Source: Azospirillum sp.
GTDB lineage: Bacteria > Pseudomonadota > Alphaproteobacteria > Azospirillales > Azospirillaceae
Direction of reading: 5' to 3'
Assembly: GCA_027486405.1 (NCBI GenBank)
Contig: JAIXPD010000012.1
Coordinates: 1 to 44,520 of the forward strand
Length of the DNA: 44,520 nucleotides
In this document: piece after piece, positions 17,240 through 24,332 of the stretch
Layout of the letters: each line of letters opens with the position of its first letter
Position numbering within the stretch: position 1 is the first letter of the stretch
Program-made: the position numbers and the translations under genes
Notes under the pieces: generated by a model
The model's database searches: none
What the model saw: only the letters and a program-made list of their open reading frames with translations
What the model was told of the DNA's origin: nothing

Positions 17240-17322
17240 GTCATCCCCGTGTAGGCGGGGATCCAGGCTTTTCCATCAGAGTCGTCCTGCAAACTCTGGT
17301 TCCCCGCCTTCGCGGGGATGAC
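17240..17322. repeat. Palindromic intergenic repeat, copy 2
   Basis: Arms at 17240-17267 and 17295-17322 are near-exact inverted copies and match copy 1 at 16686-16768 with a few changes. Loop length is 27 bases in both copies. Confidence 0.85.
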
Positions 17323-17383
17323 GAAAGTCTTTTTCAAGGAATATCAGCCCGAAATGCGATTGCCGTGCGGGTGAGGTGCCCCC

Positions 17384-18577
17384 CTACCGCACCAACTCCC
17401 GCATCGCCGCGTCCAGCCCCTCCAGGGTCAGGGGGAACATGCGGCCGTCCATCAGTTTGGTCAGGAGGCGGGTGCTTTCGGAATAGTCCCAATAGTGGCG
17501 CGGGGTGGGGTTGAGCCAGACGGCGCGGCTGTAGACCGACAGCAGGCGTTGCATCCACACCTGCCCCGCCTCCTCGTTCCAATGCTCCACGCTGCCGCCG
17601 GGATACGTGATTTCATAGGGCGACATGGCGGCGTCGCCGACGAAGACCAGTTTGTAATCCGCCGGGTAGGTGTTCATCACCTCAAAGGTCGGGGTGCGTT
17701 CGACATGGCGGCGGGCGTTGTCGCGCCACACGCCTTCGTAGACGCAGTTGTGGAAATAAAAATGCTCCAGATGCTTGAATTCGCTGCGCGCGGCGGAGAA
17801 CAGCTCCTCGATCAGGCGGATGTGGTCGTCCATCGAGCCGCCGATGTCGAGGAAGAGCAGGACCTTGACCGAGTTGTGCCGCTCCGGGACCATTTTCAGG
17901 TCCAGCCACCCGGCGTTCGCGGCGGTGGCGCGGATGGTTCCCGGCAAATCCAGTTCGCTGGCCGCCCCGCTGCGGGCGAATCTGCGCAGGCGGCGCAGGG
18001 CGATCTTGATGTTGCGGGTGCCGATCTCCACCCCATCGTCGAGATTCTTGAACTCGCGCTTGTCCCACACCTTCACCGCGCGGCGGTGGCGGCTCTCGCG
18101 CTGGCCGATGCGCACGCCCTCCGGGTTGTAGCCATAGGCCCCGAAGGGGGAGGTTCCGGCGGTGCCGATCCATTTGGAACCGCCCTGGTGCCGCCCCTTC
18201 TGCTCGGCCAACCGCTGGGCCAGCGTCTCCATCAGTGTGTCCCAACCGCCCAGCGCCTGGATCTGCGCCTTTTCCTCTTCGGTCAGGAACCGTTCGGCGA
18301 GCTTGCGCAGCCACGCGTCGGGCAGGTCGGTGACGGGGATTTCGTCGGTCCCGTCCGCCGCCGCGTCGCCAATCCCCTTGAAGGTCGCGCCGAACACGCG
18401 GTCGAAGCGGTCAAGGTTGCGCTCGTCCTTCACCAGACAGGCCCGACTGAGGTAATAGAACTCCTCAACGCGGAAGTCGGCGACGCCGCGCTTCATGGCC
18501 TCCATGAGCGTCAGGTACTCCGTCAGCGAGACGGGCACGCCAGCCTTGCGCAGATCGAAGAAGAAACGGGTGAACAT
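17384..18577 (-). CDS. CoxE-like vWA domain protein
   Basis: A 397-residue cytoplasmic protein with a C-terminal von Willebrand factor A domain. The metal-binding MIDAS-type loop reads LLFLDIGGSMDDH, with Gly where Ser is usual (DxGxS rather than DxSxS). The N-terminus (FFFDLRKAGVPVSLTEYLTL, then EEFYYLSRACLVKDERNLDRFDRVF) is characteristic of the CoxE/VWA_CoxE group. Such proteins usually work with a MoxR-type AAA+ ATPase in metalloenzyme maturation; no MoxR gene lies next to it here, so its partner must be elsewhere. Start at 18577; the frame is open further upstream but crosses the divergent HD gene. Confidence 0.88.
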   Translation of the reverse strand: MFTRFFFDLRKAGVPVSLTEYLTLMEAMKRGVADFRVEEFYYLSRACLVKDERNLDRFDRVFGATFKGIGDAAADGTDEIPVTDLPDAWLRKLAERFLTEEEKAQIQALGGWDTLMETLAQRLAEQKGRHQGGSKWIGTAGTSPFGAYGYNPEGVRIGQRESRHRRAVKVWDKREFKNLDDGVEIGTRNIKIALRRLRRFARSGAASELDLPGTIRATAANAGWLDLKMVPERHNSVKVLLFLDIGGSMDDHIRLIEELFSAARSEFKHLEHFYFHNCVYEGVWRDNARRHVERTPTFEVMNTYPADYKLVFVGDAAMSPYEITYPGGSVEHWNEEAGQVWMQRLLSVYSRAVWLNPTPRHYWDYSESTRLLTKLMDGRMFPLTLEGLDAAMRELVR

Positions 18578-18637
18578 CGGCGGTCCTTGCGCGCGGAATT
18601 GCGTGCGCCAGGGTAGCGCCGAAACGGAAAGAACTCC

Positions 18638-19228
18638 ATGAGCCAGCCACACGCCCATCCGCCCCACTCCCTGTTGACCGCCCCCCTGTTGGATTTCGCC
18701 CGCGCGCTGGATTTCGCCGCGCACAAGCACATCGACCAGCGCCGCAAGGGGGTGCGGGCCGAACCCTATGTCAACCACCTGTCCGAAGTGGCGCTGCTGG
18801 TGGCCGAGGCGACGGAGGGCAAGGACCCGGTGGCCGTCATCGCCGCCCTGCTGCACGACACGCTGGAAGACACCGACGCCAGTTTCGAGGAGATCGAGGA
18901 GTTGTTCGGCGAGGAGGTGGTGCGCGTGGTCGCCGAAACCACCGACGACAAGCGCATGTCGAAGGCCGAACGCAAACAGCACCAGATCGACGCCGCCCCC
19001 ACCGCGTCCAAACGGGCCAAGCTGGTGAAGCTGGCCGACAAGGTGTCCAACCTGCGCTCCATGGCCGCCAGCCCGCCCGCCGATTGGCCGCTGTCGCGCA
19101 AGATCGAGTATTTCGAATGGGCCTACGCCGTCGTCGCCGGGCTGCGCGGGACCAACGCCCGGTTGGAAGCGGTGTTCGACCGCGCCTATCACGACGGGTT
19201 GGCCGAATTGCGCGGCGAGAGTGTGTGA
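18638..19228 (+). CDS. HD-domain hydrolase, small alarmone hydrolase-like
   Basis: The 196-residue protein has an HD metal-binding fold of the SpoT/MESH1 type. The N-terminal helix ends ALDFAAHKHIDQRRKG, NHL follows where the first metal ligand His is expected, then AALLHDTLEDTD (about 68-79) carries the HD pair and ED, and KLVKLADKVSNLRSM completes the site. The length matches stand-alone (p)ppGpp 3'-pyrophosphohydrolases; no synthetase, TGS or ACT domain is present. The activity is inferred from family. Divergent from the vWA gene, with 60 bases between the two starts. Confidence 0.85.
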   Translation: MSQPHAHPPHSLLTAPLLDFARALDFAAHKHIDQRRKGVRAEPYVNHLSEVALLVAEATEGKDPVAVIAALLHDTLEDTDASFEEIEELFGEEVVRVVAETTDDKRMSKAERKQHQIDAAPTASKRAKLVKLADKVSNLRSMAASPPADWPLSRKIEYFEWAYAVVAGLRGTNARLEAVFDRAYHDGLAELRGESV

Positions 19229-19276
19229 GGCGAAAGGCAGGGTTGCGGCGCGGGCGGGGCGGTACCGCGCAAGCGA

Positions 19277-19318
19277 TTGACATTGCGCAATGTGACTTCA
19301 TCACGGAACGCTTATAGA
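19277..19318 (+). promoter_or_regulatory. Predicted FNR/FixK-type box and promoter of ccoG
   Basis: TTGA-CATTGC-GCAA (19277-19290) fits the TTGA-N6-(T/G)CAA form bound by FNR/FixK proteins. A -10-like TATAGA lies at 19313-19318. With a start about 7 bases later (near 19325) the box centre falls at -41.5, the classic position for an activator of this family. Confidence 0.65.
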
Positions 19319-19370
19319 CAAGGGACCACGCTGACCAACGACGTCATTCCGACGGTCGAGGATGCCTGCC

Positions 19371-20903
19371 ATGTCCCTGTCTTCCGATCCCCTGTCTTCC
19401 GATACGCGCCCTTCCGATACGCGCCCTTCCGATCCCCTGCCCCGCTCCGCCTCCGACGTGCCGCACGGCGCGCCGCAGGAGGAGCCGGTGCGGCATTGGT
19501 TCATCGACCGGCCCAAGGTGTACGCCGCCGACGTGCGCGGCGCCTTCCGCCGCCTGAAATGGGCCGCACTGATCGCGCTGCTGGCGATCTACTACATCAC
19601 CCCCTGGCTCCGGTGGGAGCGCGGCCCCGGCATTCCCGACCAGGCGGTGTTGCTCGACATGGTCGGGCGGCGGGCGTACGTCCTGTGGATCGAGATTTGG
19701 CCGCAGGAGATTTATTACCTGACCGGCCTGCTCATCATCGGCTGCTTCGGCATCTTCTTCGCCACCACGCTGTTCGGCCGGGTCTGGTGCGGTTACGCCT
19801 GCCCGCAAACGGTGTGGAGCGACCTGTTCATGTGGGTCGAACGCAAGATCGAAGGGCCGCGCACCCAGCGCATCCGGCTGGACAAAACCGCGATGACCGG
19901 GGCCAAGCTGGGGAAAAAGGCGCTGAAACACGCCGTGTGGATCCTGATTTCGGTGATGACCGGCGGGGCCTGGGTCTTCTACTTCAACGACGCGCCGACG
20001 CTGATGCGCGAAATCGCGACGGGCGAGGTCGGCAGCGGCGTCCTCCTGTTCACCGCGCTGTTCAGCGCCACCACCTATTTCTTTGCCGGTTGGGCGCGCG
20101 AGCAGATTTGCATCTATGTTTGCCCGTGGCGCAGCTTCCAATCGGCGATGGTCGATGAGGACACCTTCCTCGTCACCTACGAGGATTGGCGCGGGGAAGG
20201 CCGCGCGCCGCTGCGCAAGTCGCAAAGCTGGGAGGACCGCGCGGCGGCGGGCCTGGGCGACTGCATCGATTGCAAGCAGTGCGTTTTCGTCTGCCCGACC
20301 GGGACCGACATCCGCAACGGCCAGCAAATCTCCTGCATCGGCTGCGGCCTGTGCGTGGACGCCTGCAACGACGTGATGGCGCAGATCGGGCGGCCCGGCC
20401 ACCTGATCCAGTTCGACACCCAATCCAACCAGATCGCCAAGATCGACGGCTCCGCCGAACGGGTCCGGCTGGTCCGCCCGCGCACCATCGTCTATTCGCT
20501 CATCATGCTGACGGTGGGCTGCGTCATGGCCATCGCGCTGTATCTGCGCCCGACGCTGGACGTCAGCGTTCTGCGCGATCGCGCCCCGCTGTTCGTCACG
20601 CTGTCCGACGGGCAGGTGCAGAACGCCTACACCATCAAGATCCTGAACAAGACGACGATCAACCGGACCTACGCCGTGAGCCTGGACGTGCTGTCCGGTG
20701 CCGTCCTGTCGGTGGCCGGGGAATCCAGCGGCGGTGCCAGCCTGACCCTGGGGGCCGAAGCCGATCAGGTCGCCACCTACCGCGTGTTTGTGAAGGTTCC
20801 CTCCAGCGCGGTGAAGTCCGGCTCGACCGACGTCAGCGTGCTGGCGACGGATCTGGGAAGCGGCGAAACCCGCAAGCATCAGAGCGTGTTCATGGCCCCG
20901 TAA
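19371..20903 (+). CDS. ccoG: Cytochrome c oxidase accessory protein CcoG (FixG/RdxA type)
   Basis: Membrane iron-sulfur protein needed for assembly of cbb3-type oxidase, linked to copper delivery. From the ATG at 19371 it has 510 residues; a second ATG at 19362 lies directly against the ribosome site and is less likely. About five membrane helices are seen. Two ferredoxin-type 4Fe-4S clusters are present: CIDCKQCVFVCP (C298, C301, C304, C308) and CIGCGLCVDAC (C322, C325, C328, C332). A C-terminal Ig-like periplasmic domain ends in HQSVFMAP. The first 25 residues are four five-residue repeats, absent from the core family. No ccoNOQP or ccoHIS genes flank it. Confidence 0.95.
   Translation: MSLSSDPLSSDTRPSDTRPSDPLPRSASDVPHGAPQEEPVRHWFIDRPKVYAADVRGAFRRLKWAALIALLAIYYITPWLRWERGPGIPDQAVLLDMVGRRAYVLWIEIWPQEIYYLTGLLIIGCFGIFFATTLFGRVWCGYACPQTVWSDLFMWVERKIEGPRTQRIRLDKTAMTGAKLGKKALKHAVWILISVMTGGAWVFYFNDAPTLMREIATGEVGSGVLLFTALFSATTYFFAGWAREQICIYVCPWRSFQSAMVDEDTFLVTYEDWRGEGRAPLRKSQSWEDRAAAGLGDCIDCKQCVFVCPTGTDIRNGQQISCIGCGLCVDACNDVMAQIGRPGHLIQFDTQSNQIAKIDGSAERVRLVRPRTIVYSLIMLTVGCVMAIALYLRPTLDVSVLRDRAPLFVTLSDGQVQNAYTIKILNKTTINRTYAVSLDVLSGAVLSVAGESSGGASLTLGAEADQVATYRVFVKVPSSAVKSGSTDVSVLATDLGSGETRKHQSVFMAP
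19381..19440 (+). repeat. Four 15-base tandem repeats in the ccoG N-terminus
   Basis: Four consecutive units of CTTCCGATCCCCTGT / CTTCCGATACGCGCC type fill exactly 60 bases. The two middle units are identical. The unit length keeps the frame, giving SSDP/SSDT/PSDT/PSDP repeats. Confidence 0.85.
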
Positions 20904-20920
20904 CGCGGATGAGAGAGCGG

Positions 20921-20957
20921 CGGCGGCGTCCGGGTTGGGCGTCGCCGTCTTTTGTTT
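20921..20957 (+). terminator. Probable terminator of ccoG
   Basis: CGGCGGCG (20921-20928) pairs with CGTCGCCG (20940-20947) in an 8-bp stem with one G-T pair, followed by the T-rich run TCTTTTGTTT. It starts 17 bases after the ccoG stop. Confidence 0.65.
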
Positions 20958-20986
20958 GGACGGAGCGCGGCGGATCCGTTTTGGGG

Positions 20987-21018
20987 TTTGACACCGATGA
21001 ACACAGATGAACACCGAT
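20987..21018. repeat. 10-base-periodic repeat, left copy
   Basis: The 32 bases read GACACCGAT-GAACACAGAT-GAACACCGAT after TTT, a 10-base periodic pattern. An inverted copy lies at 24295-24326, matching at 30 of 32 positions. Confidence 0.8.
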
Positions 21019-21116
21019 AAAATAAGACAATGACTTTTTCGTGGCTCAGTTCTCTCCAGAGAGACGCGCCGTGAACGCAGGCTTGGCCGGGCTTAGCTCC
21101 TGTTCGCGACAGCCGT

Positions 21117-21497
21117 TCAGTGGCGTACCAGCAGGTCCAGCGGCACTTGGAGGGCGGCGGCGATGCGGGCCATCGCGTCGAAGCTGCCAGGCTTTTTCCC
21201 GTTCTCAATCTCGGACAGGTAGGACGGAGCCACGCCTGCGGCGTCCGCCAGTCCACGGGCCGTGATGCCGCGATGCGCGCGGAACACCGCAACCGGATGC
21301 TCCCCATCAAGGATGCGCTCTGCGACCTCGAAGGGAAACACCTCCGTCTCCCCCGCAGCGAGCCGTGCCTTTACGGCTTCGGTGTCGGCCAAATCCTGGG
21401 CGTCTGTCACCAGATCGGCCAGAGCCTCGAAGTCGGCCCGGCTGAGGGTGACGCTGTCCGCCGTCTCGGCGATCGGCGTGATGGGCAGAACGTTCAT
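21117..21497 (-). CDS. XRE-family antitoxin
   Basis: The 126-residue protein has an N-terminal region of about 65 residues (LSRADFEALADLVTDAQDLADTE, split by reading) and a C-terminal helix-turn-helix of the Cro/C1 type at about 68-124: FRAHRGITARGLADAAGVA, PSYLSEIENGKKPGS and MARIAAALQVPLDLL. It is encoded after the RelE-like toxin with a 4-base ATGA overlap, the reversed toxin-first order seen in HigBA-like systems. It probably neutralises the toxin and represses the operon through the inverted repeat at 21761-21796. Confidence 0.9.
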   Translation of the reverse strand: MNVLPITPIAETADSVTLSRADFEALADLVTDAQDLADTEAVKARLAAGETEVFPFEVAERILDGEHPVAVFRAHRGITARGLADAAGVAPSYLSEIENGKKPGSFDAMARIAAALQVPLDLLVRH

Positions 21498-21745
21498 CGA
21501 CAGACCTCCTTGCGGTTCCCGACCTTCAGCACCGTGACCAACAGCGCATCGCCGTCGATCTGGTAGACGGCCCGCCAGTCGCCGTGACGGATGCGGCCTT
21601 GCCCGCCACCGAACGCCTTCGCCCAGGGATGCGGGTCATAGGGGGCGGCGGCGAAGGTCTTCAGCTTGTCCCGCAGACCGACCGCATCGCCCTTTGGCAT
21701 GCGAAGCAAAACCTTCAGCGCGGTGGCTTCGATCACGAGCTTCAT
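21494..21745 (-). CDS. RelE/ParE family toxin (toxin-first operon)
   Basis: The 83-residue protein has the RelE fold pattern: KLVIEATALKVLLRMPKGDA, LRDKLKTFAAAP, then AFGGGQGRIRHGDWRAVYQI and LLVTVLKVGNRKEV. The conserved RIRHGDWRAVY strand carries the basic residues of RelE-type ribosome-dependent mRNA interferases, so mRNA cleavage is the likely activity. It is the first gene of a two-gene operon with the XRE antitoxin. An inverted repeat overlapping a predicted promoter lies just upstream. Confidence 0.9.
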   Translation of the reverse strand: MKLVIEATALKVLLRMPKGDAVGLRDKLKTFAAAPYDPHPWAKAFGGGQGRIRHGDWRAVYQIDGDALLVTVLKVGNRKEVCR

Positions 21746-21760
21746 GCAGCCATGATCGCT

Positions 21761-21796
21761 GTTAGCGAATAACCTGTCAGGCCGTCATTCGCCAAC
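21761..21796 (-). promoter_or_regulatory. Inverted-repeat operator over the toxin-antitoxin promoter
   Basis: GTTAGCGAAT (21761-21770) and ATTCGCCAAC (21787-21796) are inverted with one mismatch, with centres 26 bases apart. On the minus strand a -35 TTGGCG (21795-21790) and -10 TTATTC (21772-21767), spaced by 17, fall within the arms. This is the expected layout for repression by the XRE antitoxin. Confidence 0.6.
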
Positions 21797-22217
21797 AGGG
21801 AACCGCTCCTTTTCGCGACATCCCTTCACGGGAGAACTCTACCGCGCGTATCGCCGGGCGCGCGAAAAACTTGATCGCACCCGGCATGCCGGCGAGCGGA
21901 TCGACCAGGGCGGGGCCGCGCAGTCGGCGCCGGACGTCGCGCACCAAGCCAAGTTTCAACCTTCGGGGGCTGGCTGAGAGGCCGCCGCCTACATGATGTT
22001 GATCGGAGGCAATCCAGCGGCTGACGCATAGCTTCCACTGCCACGCGAATGTGAACCAGATCAGTGGCTTAGGCCCCTACAACCGGGGCGGCAAACAGGG
22101 TATATGGAAAACCCGCCACCACAACCGAAAGCCAGGGGGCAGGGTCGACCGGAGACGGGATGTCCGCCCCCTTGTTGCCACCGGCTTTCAAGCGTCGACC
22201 CCAACCAGGATGAGCGC
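21797..22217. other. Gene-free stretch inside the second accessory block
   Basis: About 420 bases with no coding sequence I can support. Short open frames on both strands have Arg/Pro-rich, non-matching translations. It may be the remnant of decayed genes, but no family is recognisable. Confidence 0.4.
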
Positions 22218-23309
22218 TTACGGGCGCACGCTCTTGCGGTGCAGTTTTGGCCACCGCCGGTCGAGATGCTCTACGCACGCGTCCCAAAACTTGGTCGGGG
22301 TGAGACCAGGATCGACGTATCTACCTGGCGTCAAGGCAGTGGTGTTGATTTCCTTTTCGATAGAACGATCAAAGCTGCTAGGCCAGAAACTGAAATTATC
22401 CTCCAATAACTTCGCACGCTGTTCAGCCACTTGATTAATGACTTCAAAGTTTATAGGGAAGATCGGCGTTTTATCAGAAAGCGGCGTAAGTAGGTAATTT
22501 GATGAGCGGTTACTCACCCTCCAATCCTTCCCAGATAAAGAATTCTCATCAGAACGTTTCAATTTGAGGCGGATATATTCTTGACCATCAGGGTCATAAT
22601 TGAAGTATTTCCTCCATGTAGAGACAACAAAATCAGAGTGAAATCCAGCTTCCTTCAATTCCGTAACGGCCCTGTTAAGGGGGTTGTACCTAGCCCTTTC
22701 TGGTTCTTGACGATGTGTGGTCAGCCATATGCGACCCGTTAACCAGTCGGCGGCAATCTCGACAAACAAGGGGGGGCGGCGAGGGACTGAAATACGAAGC
22801 AGAGTATCCAGCAGAACACCGCCAGGGCGGCGGCGAGCATTCTCCGGCCAATCTATCGTGACGTCCCGCCCCTCAATGTCAATCAAAAGCACGATCATTG
22901 AATCGTCTGACTTGTGGTGCTCATGGAAAATGAAGGCACGATCCTCCGGTCTAGATCCAATATCTTTTAGATATTTCCGAATCACTGATTCAGAAAGTTG
23001 ATATCCAGCTCTATCTGAAGCGCGTTGGCACAAACTCCGAAGCGTCAACCACGGCATCTCCACAGCATCCCACCGGGTCGCCCAATAGGCCATGTTGGAC
23101 TTCATTGATCTCCTGCCTGGGCGACCAGGTTGCAGACGCTCCAGTTTCATGTTGCCAGGAGGACGCTGCCCCAGCCGCTTTCGCCACCGATAGATCGTCA
23201 TGTGGGATATGCCGTGCTTCACTGCGGCTGCGCGCGCGCCCAACGTCTTTGCGTCTTCAAGAACCTTGAGGCGGAATTCGGGATCAAGAAGGAGGTCGTT
23301 GGTGTCCAT
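22218..23309 (-). CDS. Unrecognised protein with two helix-turn-helix segments
   Basis: The 363-residue protein starts with a transposase-like HTH (about 10-47: RLKVLEDAKTLGARAAAVKH, then GISHMTIYRWRKRLG), a basic Gly/Pro/Arg linker, and a second winged-helix-like segment (about 88-118: LTLRSLCQRASDRAGYQLSE, then SVIRKYLKDIG). This two-HTH start resembles IS630-type or Mu/TniA-type transposases. The following 240 residues (MIVLLIDIEGRDVTIDWPEN, ADWLTGRIWLTTHRQEPERA) show no clear DDE triad, so I do not call it a transposase. GC is lower than in neighbouring genes. The ATG at 23309 is chosen; a TTG six codons upstream is possible. Confidence 0.65.
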   Translation of the reverse strand: MDTNDLLLDPEFRLKVLEDAKTLGARAAAVKHGISHMTIYRWRKRLGQRPPGNMKLERLQPGRPGRRSMKSNMAYWATRWDAVEMPWLTLRSLCQRASDRAGYQLSESVIRKYLKDIGSRPEDRAFIFHEHHKSDDSMIVLLIDIEGRDVTIDWPENARRRPGGVLLDTLLRISVPRRPPLFVEIAADWLTGRIWLTTHRQEPERARYNPLNRAVTELKEAGFHSDFVVSTWRKYFNYDPDGQEYIRLKLKRSDENSLSGKDWRVSNRSSNYLLTPLSDKTPIFPINFEVINQVAEQRAKLLEDNFSFWPSSFDRSIEKEINTTALTPGRYVDPGLTPTKFWDACVEHLDRRWPKLHRKSVRP

Positions 23310-23379
23310 GCTCAACTGTAACAGCAAATCGTGCGGCTGTGATCCACTCCATGATTGGATAGCAAATTTCGCCCATGCC

Positions 23380-23409
23380 GTAACAGGTTTTTGTGCGTAT
23401 TGATGTCAA
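23380..23409 (-). promoter_or_regulatory. Possible promoter of the two-HTH gene
   Basis: On the minus strand a perfect -35 TTGACA (23409-23404) is followed after 18 bases by TGTTAC (23385-23380), a weak -10. It lies about 70 bases upstream of the start codon at 23309. Confidence 0.35.
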
Positions 23410-23569
23410 GAACTCTAAATAAATTGAATGGGTTAGGATGGAGAATTCGCCGCTCGGAGGCATGTGGTTTCGCGCACCTAAGTTTGTCAGCTATTCTAAG
23501 GGTGTGAGGACGGTTCGCCGCGGACGTTCTCACCCGTATCTCCGGCGTGCCAACCATCCAATGGGCAAG

Positions 23570-23599
23570 AAAAATGCCCGCCAGGATGACCCAGCGGGC
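23570..23599 (-). terminator. Minus-strand terminator-like hairpin in gene-free DNA
   Basis: GCCCGC (23599-23594 on the minus strand) pairs with GCGGGC (23581-23576), with a further GG/CC pair inside, followed by ATTTTT. An alternative hairpin GGGCA/TGCCC (23563-23579) shares bases with it. No supported gene lies just upstream on this strand; a 37-codon frame (23756-23643) with a purine-rich leader is the only candidate. The rest of 23410-23826 shows no other gene. Confidence 0.5.
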
Positions 23600-23826
23600 G
23601 GAGTTGCGGCACCGGAGGCACCGCCTTATGCATAGGGGAAGACTAAACGGACAGCGCCAGACTGTCCACCTCCCCAAAGCGATCTGCTTCCGGTGAGCAC
23701 GCGGTTGCCAAGCACACTGCTGTGTGCCTGAACGCTGGAGCTTGCCCTGTTGACATTGCTTCCCCCCTTCCTCGCCCCACTCCCACCAGTCCGACTTCGA
23801 CCCATGGGAATCGCGGAGGTTCGACA

Positions 23827-24081
23827 ATGCGCCCGATAGCCGTAGCCGCGCTCATTGCAGCCGTAAGCCTCACCGTACTATCGCTGGCAGGTCTTGTGGT
23901 GATGGCGCTGGTGTGTTCTGACCCTCTCACATCGACACAATCGGCAGTATTTCAAGTTTTGCACGCCGGTTGGATGAGCGGTTCAGCGGTGATCTTCACC
24001 AGTCTCGGAACGATCATGGGGACCAGCGGAAGCGCGCACAAGAACGCCCCCAGGATCAACGATGACGCCCCGGCCCCCTAA
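23827..24081 (+). CDS. Small two-helix membrane protein
   Basis: The 84-residue protein starts at ATG 23827 with a GGAGGT ribosome site six bases upstream. Two hydrophobic segments are visible: VAALIAAVSLTVLSLAGLVV (about 5-24) and a second at about 40-62 (VLHAGWMSGSAVIFTSLGTI). The polar tail reads AHKNAPRINDDAPAP. No family is recognised. The size and topology are like holins or small toxin-like membrane proteins, but nothing more specific supports that. It sits alone in the accessory block and is followed after 16 bases by a long perfect hairpin. Confidence 0.6.
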   Translation: MRPIAVAALIAAVSLTVLSLAGLVVMALVCSDPLTSTQSAVFQVLHAGWMSGSAVIFTSLGTIMGTSGSAHKNAPRINDDAPAP

Positions 24082-24097
24082 CTGTTTTACTTGTAAA

Positions 24098-24143
24098 CGG
24101 TTAGGTTCGCATCCCGCCATACAGCGGGATGCGAACCTAACCG
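24098..24143. other. Perfect 20-bp hairpin
   Basis: 24098-24117 and 24124-24143 are perfect inverted copies (CGGTTAGGTTCGCATCCCGC and its reverse complement) around a six-base loop. No T run follows on either strand, so it is not a standard intrinsic terminator. It lies just after the small membrane protein gene. Confidence 0.85.
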
Positions 24144-24284
24144 ACCCGTAAAGCAGACTCTGGGCCTTATGGGAAGCCGGGATGTGCAACCGGCTGCCGT
24201 TTTTGACGCATAGGCTCTCAGCCGCGCGTTCCGCTCACGTTCTCACATGCCCGGACAATCTGATCACTGTCGTGTCGTGCCCCC

Positions 24285-24326
24285 ATCTGTCTTCATCTGT
24301 GTTTATCTGTGTTCATCGGTGTCAAA
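24285..24326. repeat. 10-base-periodic repeat, right inverted copy
   Basis: ATCTGTCTTC-ATCTGTGTTT-ATCTGTGTTC-ATCGGTGTC shows a 10-base period. 24295-24326 is the inverted counterpart of 20987-21018, so the pair brackets the 3.3-kb accessory block. Confidence 0.8.
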
Positions 24327-24332
24327 AAAAAT

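Noticed and set aside
17384..19192. 602-codon frame extending the vWA gene upstream on the minus strand
   Set aside because: The extra N-terminal 205 residues are the antisense of the HD hydrolase gene; the family start MFTRFFFDLRKAG at 18577 is clear.
22051..22434. 127-codon plus-strand frame
   Set aside because: It overlaps the 3' end of the two-HTH gene antisense and has no ribosome site or recognisable content.
22218..23309. Calling the two-HTH protein an insertion-sequence transposase
   Set aside because: No terminal inverted repeats or target duplications were seen at its ends and no DDE triad could be read.
23438..23635. 65-codon plus-strand frame
   Set aside because: It runs through the terminator-like hairpin region and has no convincing ribosome site or family match.
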